A DNA stretch of 64,000 nt from CBDUXP01 sp965371225 [NCBI: uncultured bacterium] (GTDB lineage Bacteria > Abyssobacteria > SURF-5 > CBDUXP01): the NCBI GenBank assembly GCA_965371225.1, contig CBDUXP010000010.1, forward strand, positions 27,196 to 91,195. The letters run 5' to 3'. The notes under the pieces are model-generated. The model was not told the origin of the DNA. It made no database searches and saw nothing but the letters and a program-made list of their open reading frames with translations. Each line of letters starts with the position of its first letter. Positions within the stretch are counted from its first letter, which is position 1. Positions 49,601 to 59,419 of the stretch are shown here, in pieces. Made by a program: the position numbers and the translations under genes.

Positions 49601-51104
49601 TGCGTGGCAGACGGCGGACAGGTTGAATCTTGTGTTTCCGAGCTACCTGGCGGCCTGGTTCCGTGCGCTCCTGTCCATCACGACGTACGATCCTGTGGAG
49701 GGCAAGCGGTGGCTCCAGCAGGAATTGGCCAAGCCGCGCCTGGCCCAGGCGCCGGCGCTACGCAGCGGGCTGCTCGATACGCTGGGGTACGCCCATTTCA
49801 ATGCCGGAGAGATGGACGACTGTCGGCGCTGCGCGGCCGAAGTCTGGCCGGACGGCGTCCTCGCGGCTAGTCCCGCGGGAGTGACCCTGGCGTTGGCAGA
49901 GGGGAGGTGGGAGGCGGCGGAAGCGCCGGGGCGGGTGCTAATCGAGAATGCGATGGCAGCGGGCAACCGCGCGCAAGCCTTCGGCAGCAGACACTGGTTG
50001 GGCTGGATTCACTACCTGCGTGGTGACTACGGTGGGGCGGAGGCGCTGGTGACGCCTGGGATCGCGGTTATGGCCGAAAGTGGCGACGCCGTTGCGGAAC
50101 TCTGGTTGGGGACGCTCCTCGTCCGCATCCATATGGCTCGTGCGCAGCCGGGCAAGGCGAAAGAGGCACTCGCGCGGTGCCGTGAGCTGTTGACCCCGGA
50201 AGAGGGCTGGGCCGCCGCACCTGCTTTGATTGACAGCGGAGAAGGCCTTGTTGCGGCGGCCGAGGGACGGCTGGCGGAAGCCGAGCAAGCGTTTGCCCAC
50301 GCCGTCGAATTGTTCCACCAGTTTCACGTGCCCTGGCAGGAGGGGCTGGTCCACCTGGACTGGGGCCGCGCGCTGCTCGACAACGGCGAGCGGGGGCGCG
50401 CGATGGAGAAGTTTGACGCGGCGCTGGAGATCTACCGGCGCATCGGGTTCGGCTCTCGCTGGTTGGAATTGGTGCTGACGGAGAAGTTGCGCGCGCAGGG
50501 GGTGGACCCGACGGATATCAGCGCGTCCATGCACGCGGTGCTCACCACCGTGCAGGCGCAGGGAGCGGACTTCACCGAGCACGCCGCGGCCGACGGGACG
50601 GTAACGCTCATGTTCAGCGATATGAAGGGCTTTACCGCGATGACTGAGCGGCTCGGCGACGAGGCGGCGCACGCCGTGGTGCAGGAACACAACGCCCTCG
50701 TGCGCGAGCAGCTCACCCTGCACGGGGGGCGGGAAGTGAGCCTCGAAGGGGACGGGTTCCTGCTCGCGTTTGGCGACCCCGTGAAAGCCCTCCGCTGCGG
50801 CGTGGGGATTCAGCGGACGCTGGCCGCACGGAACGCCGACGGAACCAAGGAGAGCATTCACGTGCGCATCGGCCTGCACACGGGCGAGGTCATCCGCGAC
50901 GCCGACAATTTCTTCGGCAAGACGGTCATCCTCGCTTCCCGCATCGCCGACCAGGCGGACGGAGAAGAGATCCTCATCTCCAGTGCGACCAAGGCGGCGG
51001 CAGTGAAGACCGGCGAGTTCGCATTTGCCGACAGCCGTAAGGTGGAACTCAAGGGTCTCGCGGACGCGTACTCGCTCCACCCCGTCCGCTGGGATGGCAG
51101 CTAG
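46656..51104 (+). CDS. Zinc-ribbon Ser/Thr kinase - AAA ATPase - TPR - class III nucleotide cyclase fusion
   Basis: This 1482-residue protein is the largest in the window. Residues 1-50 hold two zinc ribbons (CVACG/CDGCG, CPSCS/CDHCG). A protein kinase follows with the P-loop [20 protein letters not shown] (about 205) and DFG. An AAA ATPase comes next (Walker A GEPGIGKT about 403; Walker [12 protein letters not shown] about 518). TPR-like helices fill roughly 740-1280. A class III cyclase domain ends the chain, keeping both metal Asps ([18 protein letters not shown]). The substrate Lys is replaced in VSLEGD and the transition-state Asn in TVILASR, as in non-canonical mycobacterial relatives. 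It may combine kinase, sensor ATPase and cyclase functions. Confidence 0.9.
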   Translation: MDCVACGQANRAGARFCDGCGASLAPQCPSCSAALRPGARFCDHCGHQLAAGSSPSAPSAPSTPAPAAQAPVLPRSFADGRYQVKTLLGEGGRKRVYLAQDTRLDRDVALAVVKTEGLDDDGRVRIRREAQAMGRLGDHPHIVTVFDVGDDNGQLYIVSQHMAGGDLEVKLREADGHGMPIDDALRICDEVAQALEHAHEREIIHRDLKPGNVWLDSTGTAKLGDFGLAVDLERSRITQEGMIVGTATYLAPEQAVGGVPDARSDLYALGCVLYELLTGRPPFLGDDAVSIISQHLNTAPVAPSWHNSDVSAGLEALVLDLLAKAPDDRPPSAQAVRERTRQIVETAAVAVAVPSAVSQVRRPSGVEHVVFGRFIGRQEELAAVKAGVDAALGGRGALVMVVGEPGIGKTRLSEETGVYAQLRGAQFLVGRCHETEAGLPYLPFVEAIGEYVADRPEEALRSELGSGGSDVAKLVSDIRRRLPDLPPAAQVEPEQERYRLFESVTTFLVNASHANPIVLVLEDIHWADRPTLLLMQHLARKVAQSRLLVIGTYRDVELDRQHPLSPVLAELRRERLYQRVLLRGMSVEEVADMLTAGAAERMGGPAIGLARAIHRETEGNPFFVEEVVRHLVDSGGLARNDEGNWIVTGDVRDIGIPEGVRQVVGHRLSNLSGPCNDVLSHGAVLGREFAFDVLQRMTGLDHEPLLDAIEEAMNADLIGERASRGQPRYAFAHALVRQTLYDELSLPRKQRRHLKAAEAIEATYTRNLAPHVPELASHYRLAGAAADPQKTQDFAIQAAQAAADVFGWEDSIKHLQTALEVLEETGGDETVRAAVLENLGALMYVTGIDPELGLDYYDRARAIHEADGRTERAAQLHSRMGFLCSFYFDSMDIPRAERHFAAAAPVLAEGLPRPGQVYYYIGIAAAAVWGERLRDSAPASKRAMELAEAIGNEGLWANAATIHGFTLGMMGQREAGLALCERAWQTADRLNLVFPSYLAAWFRALLSITTYDPVEGKRWLQQELAKPRLAQAPALRSGLLDTLGYAHFNAGEMDDCRRCAAEVWPDGVLAASPAGVTLALAEGRWEAAEAPGRVLIENAMAAGNRAQAFGSRHWLGWIHYLRGDYGGAEALVTPGIAVMAESGDAVAELWLGTLLVRIHMARAQPGKAKEALARCRELLTPEEGWAAAPALIDSGEGLVAAAEGRLAEAEQAFAHAVELFHQFHVPWQEGLVHLDWGRALLDNGERGRAMEKFDAALEIYRRIGFGSRWLELVLTEKLRAQGVDPTDISASMHAVLTTVQAQGADFTEHAAADGTVTLMFSDMKGFTAMTERLGDEAAHAVVQEHNALVREQLTLHGGREVSLEGDGFLLAFGDPVKALRCGVGIQRTLAARNADGTKESIHVRIGLHTGEVIRDADNFFGKTVILASRIADQADGEEILISSATKAAAVKTGEFAFADSRKVELKGLADAYSLHPVRWDGS

Positions 51105-52120
51105 GCGAGGGGTTTCAGAAGGACTTTGATATCGCTGCGCTTGGTGCGCAAGTCGTCGAACACTTCGGCCACCTTGTCGACGCTTTCTACGCGGGAGATC
51201 ATGTCGTCCGCCGGCACCTGCCCCTTCGAGACGAATTCGACCATCTCCCCGAACTCGTCCCGCGTGTAGCAGAAGCAAATCTGGATAACGGGCTCCTTCG
51301 TGAGCCACAGGACGGGCACGATGGTGTCCGGTTCGAAGCATACGCCGACGATCTGCACACGGCCCGCACGCTTCACGTGTTGCACAGCTTCCCCGAGCGT
51401 GCCCGCGACGCCCACGCACTCGAGTACTACGTCCCCGCCGCCATTTGTCAGCCGCTGCACCTCATCGAAGACGTCGTCCTTACCGTTGAGCAGTACGTGG
51501 TCCGCGCCGAATTGTGCGGCGAGCGCGGCGCGCCCCTCACTGTGTTCCGTAACGATGATGGTGCCCGCTTCCGCCAGGCGCGCGGCGATGATCGTGGCGA
51601 TCCCGATGGGCCCGGCGCCCATGATGACGACCGAGTCGCCCTTCCGGATGCCCGAGTCGCGCACCGCGTGCAGCGCGACGGCCAGGGGCTCCACCACCGC
51701 GCCGTGTTCGAGGGCCAGTTGGTCGGGGAGGCGATAGAGCGTATCGGCCGGCAGGTTCACGCGCGGGGCGAGGCCGCCGGGGATGGGACCGAAGCCGACG
51801 CCCACCAGGTCGGTACACAAATGATGCTTGTTGTCGTCGCAGTACCGGCAATGGCCGCAGCCGAGGTAGGGCCGCACCGCCACGCGGAACCCGGTTTGCA
51901 TGGCGTCGACGCCTTCGCCGACGGCGCGCACCGTGCCGCTGAATTCGTGGCCCATGACCTGATTGGGGGTAAAGACCTCATGTTCCGCCATGTGCAGGTC
52001 GCTGCCGCACACACCGCAGAAGCCCACGTCGATCTGTACTTCGCCCCGCGCAGGCGGCCCCGGCTCCTCGATCGTGATGACCCCGACCTCACCGTTGTCG
52101 ATATACGCGCCTGCCTGCAT
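51101..52120 (-). CDS. Zinc-dependent medium-chain alcohol dehydrogenase
   Basis: This 339-residue enzyme has the catalytic zinc ligands in CGVCGSDLH and GHEFSG, and structural-zinc cysteines in [15 protein letters not shown]. It also has a nucleotide-binding [19 protein letters not shown]. It resembles the butanediol/threonine/sorbitol dehydrogenase group. ATG 52120, preceded by AAAGGAG, is clearly the start; the longer open frame is not coding. Substrate is unknown. It converges on the kinase-cyclase gene with a shared CTAG stop. Confidence 0.95.
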   Translation of the reverse strand: MQAGAYIDNGEVGVITIEEPGPPARGEVQIDVGFCGVCGSDLHMAEHEVFTPNQVMGHEFSGTVRAVGEGVDAMQTGFRVAVRPYLGCGHCRYCDDNKHHLCTDLVGVGFGPIPGGLAPRVNLPADTLYRLPDQLALEHGAVVEPLAVALHAVRDSGIRKGDSVVIMGAGPIGIATIIAARLAEAGTIIVTEHSEGRAALAAQFGADHVLLNGKDDVFDEVQRLTNGGGDVVLECVGVAGTLGEAVQHVKRAGRVQIVGVCFEPDTIVPVLWLTKEPVIQICFCYTRDEFGEMVEFVSKGQVPADDMISRVESVDKVAEVFDDLRTKRSDIKVLLKPLA

Positions 52121-52259
52121 GCCACACTCCTTTGCTGCCCACCCGGGCCGCGCGCAGCCTATCGGACCGCGGCCCACCGTGGCAACGGACGCTTACGGAC
52201 GCCGCGCGCTGCCAGTGTATGATGCGGCGCATTTCCGCACGTGAACGTGAGGTACCGCC

Positions 52260-53375
52260 GTGACGACCGCTGCCGTGACCACCTTTGAAACGAAGCGCAA
52301 GCGCATCCTGCAGTACCTCGTGGACCTGGGCTATGAGGGCATGGTCATCGGTGGACCGCGCAACTTCGCCTGGCTGACGGAAGGGCAGACGAACGCGGTG
52401 GTGCATCATGCCGAGACCGGCTCAGCGTTCCTCAAGGTGACGGCACGCTACGTGCGGCTCATTGCGAGCACGGTCGAGGCGCCGCGCATGCGCGAGGAAG
52501 TTATCGGGGAGCTGCCCATTGACGTGGTCGAGGTGCCGTGGCACGAGCCCGAAGCGCTCGCTGCGGAAATTCGCCGGGATAAGCGGCACCTGCGTCTCAT
52601 CGGTGATGTGCGCATCCCCGGCGGCGGCATAGCGCAGATGACGCGGCCGTTCTGGACCATGCAGGTCCCCCTGCTGCCGGAGGAGTGTGCGCGATACCGC
52701 GCCTTGGGCAGGGACGCGGGCGCGGTGGTCGCGGACGTCTGCCGCCGGATCGAGCCGGGGTGGACCGAAGCCCAGGTCGCGGGCGAAGTGATGCGCGGGC
52801 TTGGGGCGGGCGGCATGTTTCCCGCGGTGCTGCTGGTAGGCGCGGACGAGCGGCTTGCCCGCTACCGGCATCCGGTTCCCACCGATACCCCCGTCGCGCG
52901 GCATTGCATGGTCGTAGTGTGTGCGGAGCGCGCGGGACTCATTGCCAACCTCACGCGCAGCGTTCACTTCGGGCCCGTGCCGGCGGAGGTGGCGGCGAAG
53001 CACCAGGCGGCGGCGGACGTCGACGCGGCGCTGATTGGCGCCTCGCAACCGGGTGCTGCGCTGGGTGAGATCTTCCGGCGCGGGATCGACGCGTACGCTC
53101 AGGCAGAGTACCCGGACGAGTGGAAGTTTCACCACCAGGGCGGCACGACGGGGTACGACACGCGCGACGTGATCGCGACCCCGGACGCGACGGAGCAATT
53201 GGTCGCGAGGCAGGCTGTGGCGTGGAATCCGTCCGTGCCCGGGGCCAAGTCGGAGGACACCTACCTGGTAACGGACACCGGTCCGGAACTGCTGACGGCT
53301 ACGCCGGACTGGCCGACCGTCGACGCCGGCCCGGCGGGCGGGCGCTTGGCGCGTCCGGCGATCCTCGAGCGCTAG
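52260..53375 (+). CDS. M24-fold (pita-bread) protein without the usual metal ligands
   Basis: The 371-residue protein has the creatinase/aminopeptidase-P layout: an N-terminal domain of about 150 residues and a C-terminal pita-bread fold. In active M24 peptidases two Asp, a His and two Glu bind two metals. Here the first Asp position is in VVVCAERAG, the second is Asn (LIANLTRSVHFG), and the HGxG motif reads HHQGGTTGY (about residue 291). AKSEDTYLV takes the place of the Glu block. I recognise this as a distinct M24 branch with conserved HHQGG. It may act without metal, as creatinase does, or not be a peptidase. GTG start with GAGG upstream. Confidence 0.8.
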   Translation: MTTAAVTTFETKRKRILQYLVDLGYEGMVIGGPRNFAWLTEGQTNAVVHHAETGSAFLKVTARYVRLIASTVEAPRMREEVIGELPIDVVEVPWHEPEALAAEIRRDKRHLRLIGDVRIPGGGIAQMTRPFWTMQVPLLPEECARYRALGRDAGAVVADVCRRIEPGWTEAQVAGEVMRGLGAGGMFPAVLLVGADERLARYRHPVPTDTPVARHCMVVVCAERAGLIANLTRSVHFGPVPAEVAAKHQAAADVDAALIGASQPGAALGEIFRRGIDAYAQAEYPDEWKFHHQGGTTGYDTRDVIATPDATEQLVARQAVAWNPSVPGAKSEDTYLVTDTGPELLTATPDWPTVDAGPAGGRLARPAILER

Positions 53376-55564
53376 CGCGTCCCGGTGGGCGCTAGCCGGA
53401 CGACGGTGCCCTTAAAGTTCGGGGTCTTCGTGGCGGTATCCACGCCGGTCCAGGGCACGAGCACGTTTGCTTCGGGGAAGTACATGCCGACCACACCGGG
53501 CGCGATATCGATGACGTGGCACGCCATGATGATCTCGCCCACGTCGCTCGTGATGCGTACTGGTTTACCGTTCTTGAGCCGCAGCCGCCGCGCGTCGTCG
53601 CCGTTCATGAGGACCACGCGCCGGTGCGGTACCTCGCGCAGGCGGTCGCTATCGTGGGTCACTTCGGTATTGAACTGTCCGTCCGCCCGCACGGTAATCA
53701 TCATGAACGCGTCGTCGGGCCACAGGTTGTCGGGCAGCGCGACGGGATGCACGCGCGCACGGCCGTTCTCCGTCGCGAACTCCCCGTTTACGTGCAGCGT
53801 GCGGCCGCCTAGCTGGAACGTCTCCTTCGGCTTGAGGGTGCGAATCCGTTCGTACTTGGGCAGGACGGCGGCAATCTCTTCCTGAATCGCGGGGACGGAA
53901 TCGAACTGGAGACGGCCGAGCGCGTCGGAACGGTGGCCGCGCTCCGCGAGCTTCTGGGCGAGGGCCGTGACGATGCGCCACTCCGCCCAGCTTTGGCCGC
54001 GGGCTTCGAGCAACTGGGGGGAGTAGCGCACGTGCCGCCAGTTACTGACGACGGTGCCGCCGCCTTCTTGTTCGTGCCGCGGCTGGGCGGGGAGGATGAG
54101 CATGCGTTCGCAGTCCAAGAGGTGCGTGCGGTTCAAGTGGATCGTCTGCGAGACCAGCAGCGGCACCCGTTCGAGCGCCGCCCGCGTGTAGTTCGTGTCA
54201 GGCGCTGCGTCCGCCAGGTTGCCGCCGACCATGTACAACACGTCGAGCGCCCCATCGTGCGCGGCCCAGATCATCTCGCTCAGGGTCCGGCCTTCCGTCC
54301 GCGGCATGGGCGTCCCATAGCGTTCTTCCAGGCGTTCGCACATGGCATCCGCGAGGGCGGGCACCATGAGCATCTCCCCGGCGCCTTGCACGTTGCTGTG
54401 GCCCCGGATGGGAATGACGCCGGTGCCCGGGCGTCCGACCATGCCCCGCGCCAGCATCATGTTTGCGAGCGCCTTGACGGTCTCGCTCGCGAAGGTGTGG
54501 TGGGTGATGCCCATGCAGTACAGCGTCAGCGTCTTGCTCGATCGCGCGTACCGGCGCCCGATTTCGCGCAGCCGCTCGGCCGACACGCCGGTGCGCTCCT
54601 CCAGGTCGGGCCACGTGGTGAATTGCACCAACTCCGCGAACGCGTCCCACCCGTCCGTGTGCTCGTCGAGGAAGGCGCGGTCGATGGCGTCCTCCTCCAG
54701 CAGGGTCTTCACAATGGCGTAGAAGATGGCCGTATCCCCGCCGGGCTTCACCTGCAACCAGTCGGAGGCAATATCCGACCCAACGAGGGCGCTCTTCGCG
54801 TCCGACGGGATGGCGTATTTGAGCAGACCCCGCTCGACGATGGGGTTGATACAGATGATGTCCGCGCCTGCCTGGCGAGCCTCAGCGAGGTTTTTCAGCA
54901 GGCGGGGGTGCTGGCCCGGCGTGTTAGTCCCGATGAGAAAGATCAAGTCGGCCTCGTGCACATCCTCCAGCGAACTGGTCCCACTGCCGGCCCCAAAGGC
55001 GGCAAGCAATCCATTCGCGCTGGGCGCGTGGCAGAGGCGCGAGCAGTTGTCCACGTTGTTCGAGCCCAGCAGGCGCGCGAACAACTGCGTCACGTAAATC
55101 GATTCGTTCGAACTGCGCCCGCTCATATAGAAGCCAAGCCGCTCGGGCGTCGTCGCGACGATCGCGTCCGCGACCACATCGAGCGCCGTGCCCCAATTCA
55201 CGGGCAGAAAACCGCGATCCCCGCGGCGGCGCAACAGGGGAAACGTGACCCGCCCCATCTGGGTGAGGTCCTTGTTCGTAGCCTGCCGCAGCGAGTCCAC
55301 GTCCGCCAGGCGCTGGTCCGGCAGGTCCGGATAGAAGGCCTCATTCAGCCGGCGGAGACCCTGATAGCAGAGATGGAAAGCCCCCAGCTCATCCTCGCTG
55401 CCACACATGCCCAGCGAACAGCCGGTGCAGACCGCGCCCCCTTGGAGGAGCGTCCGCAATGTACGGGCTCCGGCGACACCGTGTTTAACGGCATCGCGGC
55501 CCATCTCAAGGAATGTAGTGATCCCGCCGGGCGTACGGCCGCGGAGGCGGGGAACGTCCGCCAT
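53372..55564 (-). CDS. FdhF/YdeP-family molybdopterin oxidoreductase
   Basis: This 730-residue enzyme belongs to the molybdopterin-guanine-dinucleotide oxidoreductases and has the FdhF/YdeP-type order. Cys46, Cys49 and Cys54 (CTGCSLGMC) lie at the iron-sulfur position but with altered spacing. Cys178-His179 in SRLCHAPSANG stand where formate dehydrogenase has its Sec/Cys-His pair, so the molybdenum ligand is probably Cys. Late blocks RGHSNVQGAG and the C-terminal QFNTEVTHDSDRLR cofactor region are intact. The substrate is unknown; YdeP itself is tied to acid resistance. GAGGGAG precedes the ATG. No partner subunit is adjacent. Confidence 0.88.
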   Translation of the reverse strand: MADVPRLRGRTPGGITTFLEMGRDAVKHGVAGARTLRTLLQGGAVCTGCSLGMCGSEDELGAFHLCYQGLRRLNEAFYPDLPDQRLADVDSLRQATNKDLTQMGRVTFPLLRRRGDRGFLPVNWGTALDVVADAIVATTPERLGFYMSGRSSNESIYVTQLFARLLGSNNVDNCSRLCHAPSANGLLAAFGAGSGTSSLEDVHEADLIFLIGTNTPGQHPRLLKNLAEARQAGADIICINPIVERGLLKYAIPSDAKSALVGSDIASDWLQVKPGGDTAIFYAIVKTLLEEDAIDRAFLDEHTDGWDAFAELVQFTTWPDLEERTGVSAERLREIGRRYARSSKTLTLYCMGITHHTFASETVKALANMMLARGMVGRPGTGVIPIRGHSNVQGAGEMLMVPALADAMCERLEERYGTPMPRTEGRTLSEMIWAAHDGALDVLYMVGGNLADAAPDTNYTRAALERVPLLVSQTIHLNRTHLLDCERMLILPAQPRHEQEGGGTVVSNWRHVRYSPQLLEARGQSWAEWRIVTALAQKLAERGHRSDALGRLQFDSVPAIQEEIAAVLPKYERIRTLKPKETFQLGGRTLHVNGEFATENGRARVHPVALPDNLWPDDAFMMITVRADGQFNTEVTHDSDRLREVPHRRVVLMNGDDARRLRLKNGKPVRITSDVGEIIMACHVIDIAPGVVGMYFPEANVLVPWTGVDTATKTPNFKGTVVRLAPTGTR

Positions 55565-55590
55565 GGTGGCTCCCTCTCGTTGCGTGCCCG

Positions 55591-55596
55591 AGTATA
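55591..55596 (-). promoter_or_regulatory. -10 box of the FdhF/YdeP-like gene
   Basis: TATACT on the minus strand lies 26 bases before the ATG, leaving room for the GAGGGAG ribosome-binding site. The -35 region is not recognisable. This 107-base gap between the luxC-like stop and this gene contains no terminator that I can see. Confidence 0.45.
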
Positions 55597-55671
55597 ACGC
55601 CCGGGTGGCGAAGGTGCGCCTGGCGGGGGACTACGCCGCGCTTACAATCGCGTGGTGGCCGGGTGAGAGTT

Positions 55672-57096
55672 CTACGATTCCATCCAGCGCACCAGGGACG
55701 CTACGACCGGCCGGCCATCCCGGGGCCAGTCCACCGGGGGCCGTTGCAGTTTCGCGACGGGGCAGATGCGGGACGCGCCCAGAGGGAGAAACGCGGCCGT
55801 GAGCGCCGCCCGCCGCGGTGCGTCTACCGCCAGGCCGACCGCCTGGAAGCGTTCCCCCGACTGCGCCAGGATCGCCGGCAGGTCTTCCAGGTCGTACACG
55901 GGTTTCACATGGATGAAGCGGTGCCCGGGTGAGCGCACGAAGCGCGACTCGGAATCGAACGCCACGACCCACGCCGCGTTAGTCGGAGCGGCCGCCCACA
56001 CGCCGGCGCGTTCCGTATCCACGGCGCGGACTTCGACGCGGTCGCGGTGGGATTGCAGGGCGGCCGCCACCTCCACGCCGACCGGCCCCCGGGGGGCCTT
56101 GCCTTCGTACAGCGCCATGGCATCGGCTAAGCGTTCCGCTGCCTGACGCGGAGAGAGGTCGCCGCCTTCCTCGATGTACACCACGTGCGGGCTCAGGCAC
56201 CCCTGCTGGTCGTACCATCCGACGGCTTCGGCGATCTCCATCCACAACAGCGCGACGGGGCGGTCAGTGAGTTGCCCGCGCCCCACGCCCACCACGCTCA
56301 CGCTGTCACCGAAACCCAGGACGCGCGTGCGGTCGCCGGCGCGCGCCTCGACGGCGCGTACCGTGTCATCCGTACCGGCCACGATGATGACCTCAGCGGC
56401 ATCGGCGGCGAGGGTATCCAGCGCTTCGTGGCCCCCCGGCCACCAGCCAGCCGCTATACATGCGCCCAGCTTGGGATCCACTGCGCGCAAGGACTGGGCG
56501 AGCAGGGCGCCGAAGACGGGCTCGCGTGTCGGGGTCTTCACCAGAACGGCGCTCCGGCACACGAGGGCGGCGAACACCGGCACGGCGACGGCGTTTGGAA
56601 CGATGCCCGCGCCAATGACCCACGTGAGCGCCGGGCCCACGGCGTGGAGGCGGCGATCGCCTACGACCAGTCCCTCGTCGAACGCCTCGTGGCCGCCACA
56701 CTCCCGGGCCACCAGACTATGGAGGTACGGAGCGCGCAGTGCCTCGAAAGTGGCGGTGAGCGCGGGGGCGAGCATGGTCGTCGCGCATCCGGTGGTGGTC
56801 CCGAGCCAATCGAGTGCCGCTAGGCGAAACGGGTTGTCCCGTTCGCACCAGGCGGCGGCACAGGCGTCCAGGGCCTGAATGATCTCACCCAGCGGGCGTT
56901 CCTCCACGTGACGGCGCGCTCGGCGGATGCTGGCAAGGGCACCTTCCAGGTCGGATGCATCCACGCACGGTAGTGTGATTGTTCCCGCGGGAAATTGGAG
57001 CGGCCGGTGGGGGAGCGCCGTTGCCTCGCTGCCCGGCCACTGAGTCGGCGCGAGGTCCGTGTGCTCGGTCAAAAGGTGTCCAGCTCTAGCGAGCAC
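55672..57096 (-). CDS. luxC: LuxC-like acyl-protein / acyl-CoA reductase
   Basis: The protein has about 474 residues and the LuxC fold, an aldehyde-dehydrogenase relative. The catalytic Cys is in YDQQGCLSPH (Cys300). WVIGAGIVPNAVAVPVF and LVKTPTREPVFGALL match the NADPH side, and TDDTVRAVEA is the usual binding strand. LuxC takes an acyl group from the LuxE acyl-enzyme and reduces it to the free aldehyde. Start is uncertain: GTG 57096 lies inside luxE, while a TTG at 57072 would overlap the luxE stop by four bases. Luciferase subunit genes and luxD are absent, so light emission is unlikely. Confidence 0.9.
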   Translation of the reverse strand: MLARAGHLLTEHTDLAPTQWPGSEATALPHRPLQFPAGTITLPCVDASDLEGALASIRRARRHVEERPLGEIIQALDACAAAWCERDNPFRLAALDWLGTTTGCATTMLAPALTATFEALRAPYLHSLVARECGGHEAFDEGLVVGDRRLHAVGPALTWVIGAGIVPNAVAVPVFAALVCRSAVLVKTPTREPVFGALLAQSLRAVDPKLGACIAAGWWPGGHEALDTLAADAAEVIIVAGTDDTVRAVEARAGDRTRVLGFGDSVSVVGVGRGQLTDRPVALLWMEIAEAVGWYDQQGCLSPHVVYIEEGGDLSPRQAAERLADAMALYEGKAPRGPVGVEVAAALQSHRDRVEVRAVDTERAGVWAAAPTNAAWVVAFDSESRFVRSPGHRFIHVKPVYDLEDLPAILAQSGERFQAVGLAVDAPRRAALTAAFLPLGASRICPVAKLQRPPVDWPRDGRPVVASLVRWMES

Positions 57097-58145
57097 CCGC
57101 GCAGCTCGGCTCCGGTGGCGCGGCCGAGGACTTCGAAACCGTCCTCCACCCGGCGGCCGAGGTCTTCCGTTTGGAGGCAACACACCGACCCGCGGTTCAT
57201 GGGGTCGTACAACCGGAGCAACCCCACCTCGCCCGGGGCGGCATCAGTTCCGCTCACGGGATCCAGGACACGCGCACGGACCCACGGCGGACCCACTTTT
57301 CGGCGCGGCCGCGGGGCCCGGCCTGCATGCGCATCGGCCAGCACCGTGTCGTACCACTGGGAGGTCAGTTCGGCCATTCCGTATTCGTTGACCACATGGC
57401 TCTCCGGCAGACCCAGGTGATGCTGCACGCGCTCGTACAACTCACCTTTCGGGACGGCACGCGTCCGGCCCTTGTACCCCCCGGTCTCCATCATCCGGCT
57501 TCCGGGCGGGAGCATCAGGCGACGCCCGGCCGTGTCCATGGCATCGAGCACGTGCACCAAGGCAAACGCCGTCGTGACAATGCAGACGGGCGCTTGGGCA
57601 TCCTCGCACGCGTGGAGAAAGGGGTCCACGTCGACCCGGTCGCGTCGAACGAAGTAGGCGATGTCGTTCTGGCAGCATTCCCGACCCACCACCCCGGCCA
57701 TGTGCGCGAGAGAAGAGTGGGGCGCATCTTCCGGAGCGGGCACGAGCGCCAGACACGGGACCGGGGCGGCGTCCGGCAGGACGTGCTGGCGGAATGGCGG
57801 CACCAACGCCGCTTCGTAGAGCGCCAGCGTCTCGAAGTAGTGCCGACTCGGCGTCCCCTGTGTCGTGCCGCTACTGTCGAAGCGAGCCACGGCGCAATCT
57901 GCATCGAACGTGGCGAGCGTCCACTCTTTAAAGGCCGCCTGAGGGACGGCGGGAATGTCGCGCCATTCGCGGACCCTATCGAGCGTGCCATCCTTCGCGT
58001 CGCACCAGCGCCGGTAAGCCGCATTGTTGGCGTATTGATACCGGTACACGTCGAGAATCACCGCCTCGAACGTGTCCTGCCCCTGCGTGCCCCGCGTCCA
58101 GGCGAGGAGGCGTTCGTCCAGGGCGCCTGCCGTCAGGTTCGGCAC
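57069..58145 (-). CDS. luxE: LuxE-like acyl-protein synthetase
   Basis: This 358-residue adenylating enzyme has the nucleotide loop FDSSGTTQGTPS and the late NEYGMAELTSQWYD block of the ANL superfamily, with METGGYKGRTR between them. LuxE activates a fatty acid with ATP and holds it as an acyl-enzyme for LuxC. The GTG start overlaps the aminotransferase by 13 bases and its end overlaps luxC, so the three are translated as a unit. Length is close to LuxE of luminous bacteria. The acid it uses is unknown. Confidence 0.9.
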   Translation of the reverse strand: MPNLTAGALDERLLAWTRGTQGQDTFEAVILDVYRYQYANNAAYRRWCDAKDGTLDRVREWRDIPAVPQAAFKEWTLATFDADCAVARFDSSGTTQGTPSRHYFETLALYEAALVPPFRQHVLPDAAPVPCLALVPAPEDAPHSSLAHMAGVVGRECCQNDIAYFVRRDRVDVDPFLHACEDAQAPVCIVTTAFALVHVLDAMDTAGRRLMLPPGSRMMETGGYKGRTRAVPKGELYERVQHHLGLPESHVVNEYGMAELTSQWYDTVLADAHAGRAPRPRRKVGPPWVRARVLDPVSGTDAAPGEVGLLRLYDPMNRGSVCCLQTEDLGRRVEDGFEVLGRATGAELRGCSLELDTF

Positions 58146-59419
58146 GTTGTCAACGTCGCGTCAAGTCGGCGCAGCATTTCGTCGACTTCGTCTGGCTGCA
58201 CTGTGAAAGGTGGGGTGAGCGTGAGCACGTTGTGGTCCATGCCGCCCCCCAACAGGATCAGCCCATGTTGCAGCCCCCGGGTCACGGCTGAAGCGCAGCG
58301 CGGATGGGAATCGAGTTCGAGGCCGAGCATCAAGCCGCGGCCGCGTACCTCCCCGATGCACGGGTGCGTGTCGGCAAGCTTACGGAGCCCCTCCTGCAGT
58401 TGCGCGCCGCGTTCGGCGACCGCGCGCGCCATGTCCGGTGCTTGCAAGAGCGTGAGTGTGGCGCAAGCAGCGGCGCATATCACGGGGTTGCCCAGGAATG
58501 TGCTCGTGTGGAGCGCTTCGCCGTGGGACGGTGGCCATCCGGCCATCGCGTCCGGCGAGCCGATGCAGGCTCCGATAGGCAGGCCGCCGGCCAACGCTTT
58601 GCCGCAGACGAGAATGTCAGGCACCACGTCCTCAGCCTCACACGCCCAGAACGGGCCGGTCCGCCCGAGGCCGGTGTAGATTTCGTCGGCCACGAAGAGG
58701 CTGCCGTGCTCGCGGGCCGCGCGTGCCACTGCGGCAAGGAAGGTCGGGGGAGGCACGCGCACTCCCGCTCGTCCTTGAATGGGCTCGACGACGACTGCGC
58801 CGATGGGGCCCGCGCGCCCTCCGTGCTGCAGGAGGGCATTGAGGGCGGCGAGCGCGTCCGCAGCCGTGTCGGGGCCTTCCGGAAACGGAACAAAATCCAC
58901 ATGGGCACCCAGTTGCGAGAGCCACGGCTCGCGGAAATCGGCCCGGTGGGTGACGGCCAGCGCCCCGTAACTCAACCCGTGATACGCCCCCTCGAACGCG
59001 ATGATGCCGGGCCGGCCGGTGGTGATGGCGGCGGTCTTGAGCGCGGCTTCGACCGCTTCCGCGCCACCGCCGGTCAGGAGCACGCGCCCATCGGGGAATG
59101 GCGCCGCGTCGCGCAGCCGCTCGCACAGGTCCACCTTCACGGCAGGCGGATGCACATCGCCCATCCCGTGCACGAGGCGCGCGCACTGCGCGCGCACCGC
59201 CTCCACCACAACTGGGTGCGTATGGCCTACGGCGGCGACGCCAAAGGCGCCGGTGGTGTCCAGGTAGGTGTGTCCGTCCACGTCCGTCACCGTGCAGCCT
59301 GCGGCTGACTCCCAGAAAACCGGAAAGTCCTTGGCGAGGTAGGTGACGTTCGGTGCTTCCGCCTCGCGCAGCCGGTCCGCCAGCGCGCGCGAGCGCGCGC
59401 CGGGCACGGCGGGAGTCAT
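58133..59419 (-). CDS. Class III pyridoxal-phosphate aminotransferase
   Basis: This 428-residue enzyme has the fold-type I class III motifs. GAEAVEAALKTA binds the cofactor phosphate, FVADEIYTGLGRTG contains the cofactor Asp (Asp245), and Lys274 in LVCGKALAGGLPIGA forms the Schiff base. Class III enzymes typically aminate aldehydes and ketones, including omega-aldehydes. Its ATG overlaps the queE stop (ATGA), and its 3' end overlaps luxE. An aldehyde from LuxC is a natural substrate candidate, giving an amine; this is inference from context. Confidence 0.93.
   Translation of the reverse strand: MTPAVPGARSRALADRLREAEAPNVTYLAKDFPVFWESAAGCTVTDVDGHTYLDTTGAFGVAAVGHTHPVVVEAVRAQCARLVHGMGDVHPPAVKVDLCERLRDAAPFPDGRVLLTGGGAEAVEAALKTAAITTGRPGIIAFEGAYHGLSYGALAVTHRADFREPWLSQLGAHVDFVPFPEGPDTAADALAALNALLQHGGRAGPIGAVVVEPIQGRAGVRVPPPTFLAAVARAAREHGSLFVADEIYTGLGRTGPFWACEAEDVVPDILVCGKALAGGLPIGACIGSPDAMAGWPPSHGEALHTSTFLGNPVICAAACATLTLLQAPDMARAVAERGAQLQEGLRKLADTHPCIGEVRGRGLMLGLELDSHPRCASAVTRGLQHGLILLGGGMDHNVLTLTPPFTVQPDEVDEMLRRLDATLTTCRT

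Noticed and set aside
53933-55597. A 554-codon plus-strand open frame opposite the molybdoenzyme
   Set aside because: It has shadow-type composition, no motif, and lies fully opposite a conserved 730-residue enzyme.
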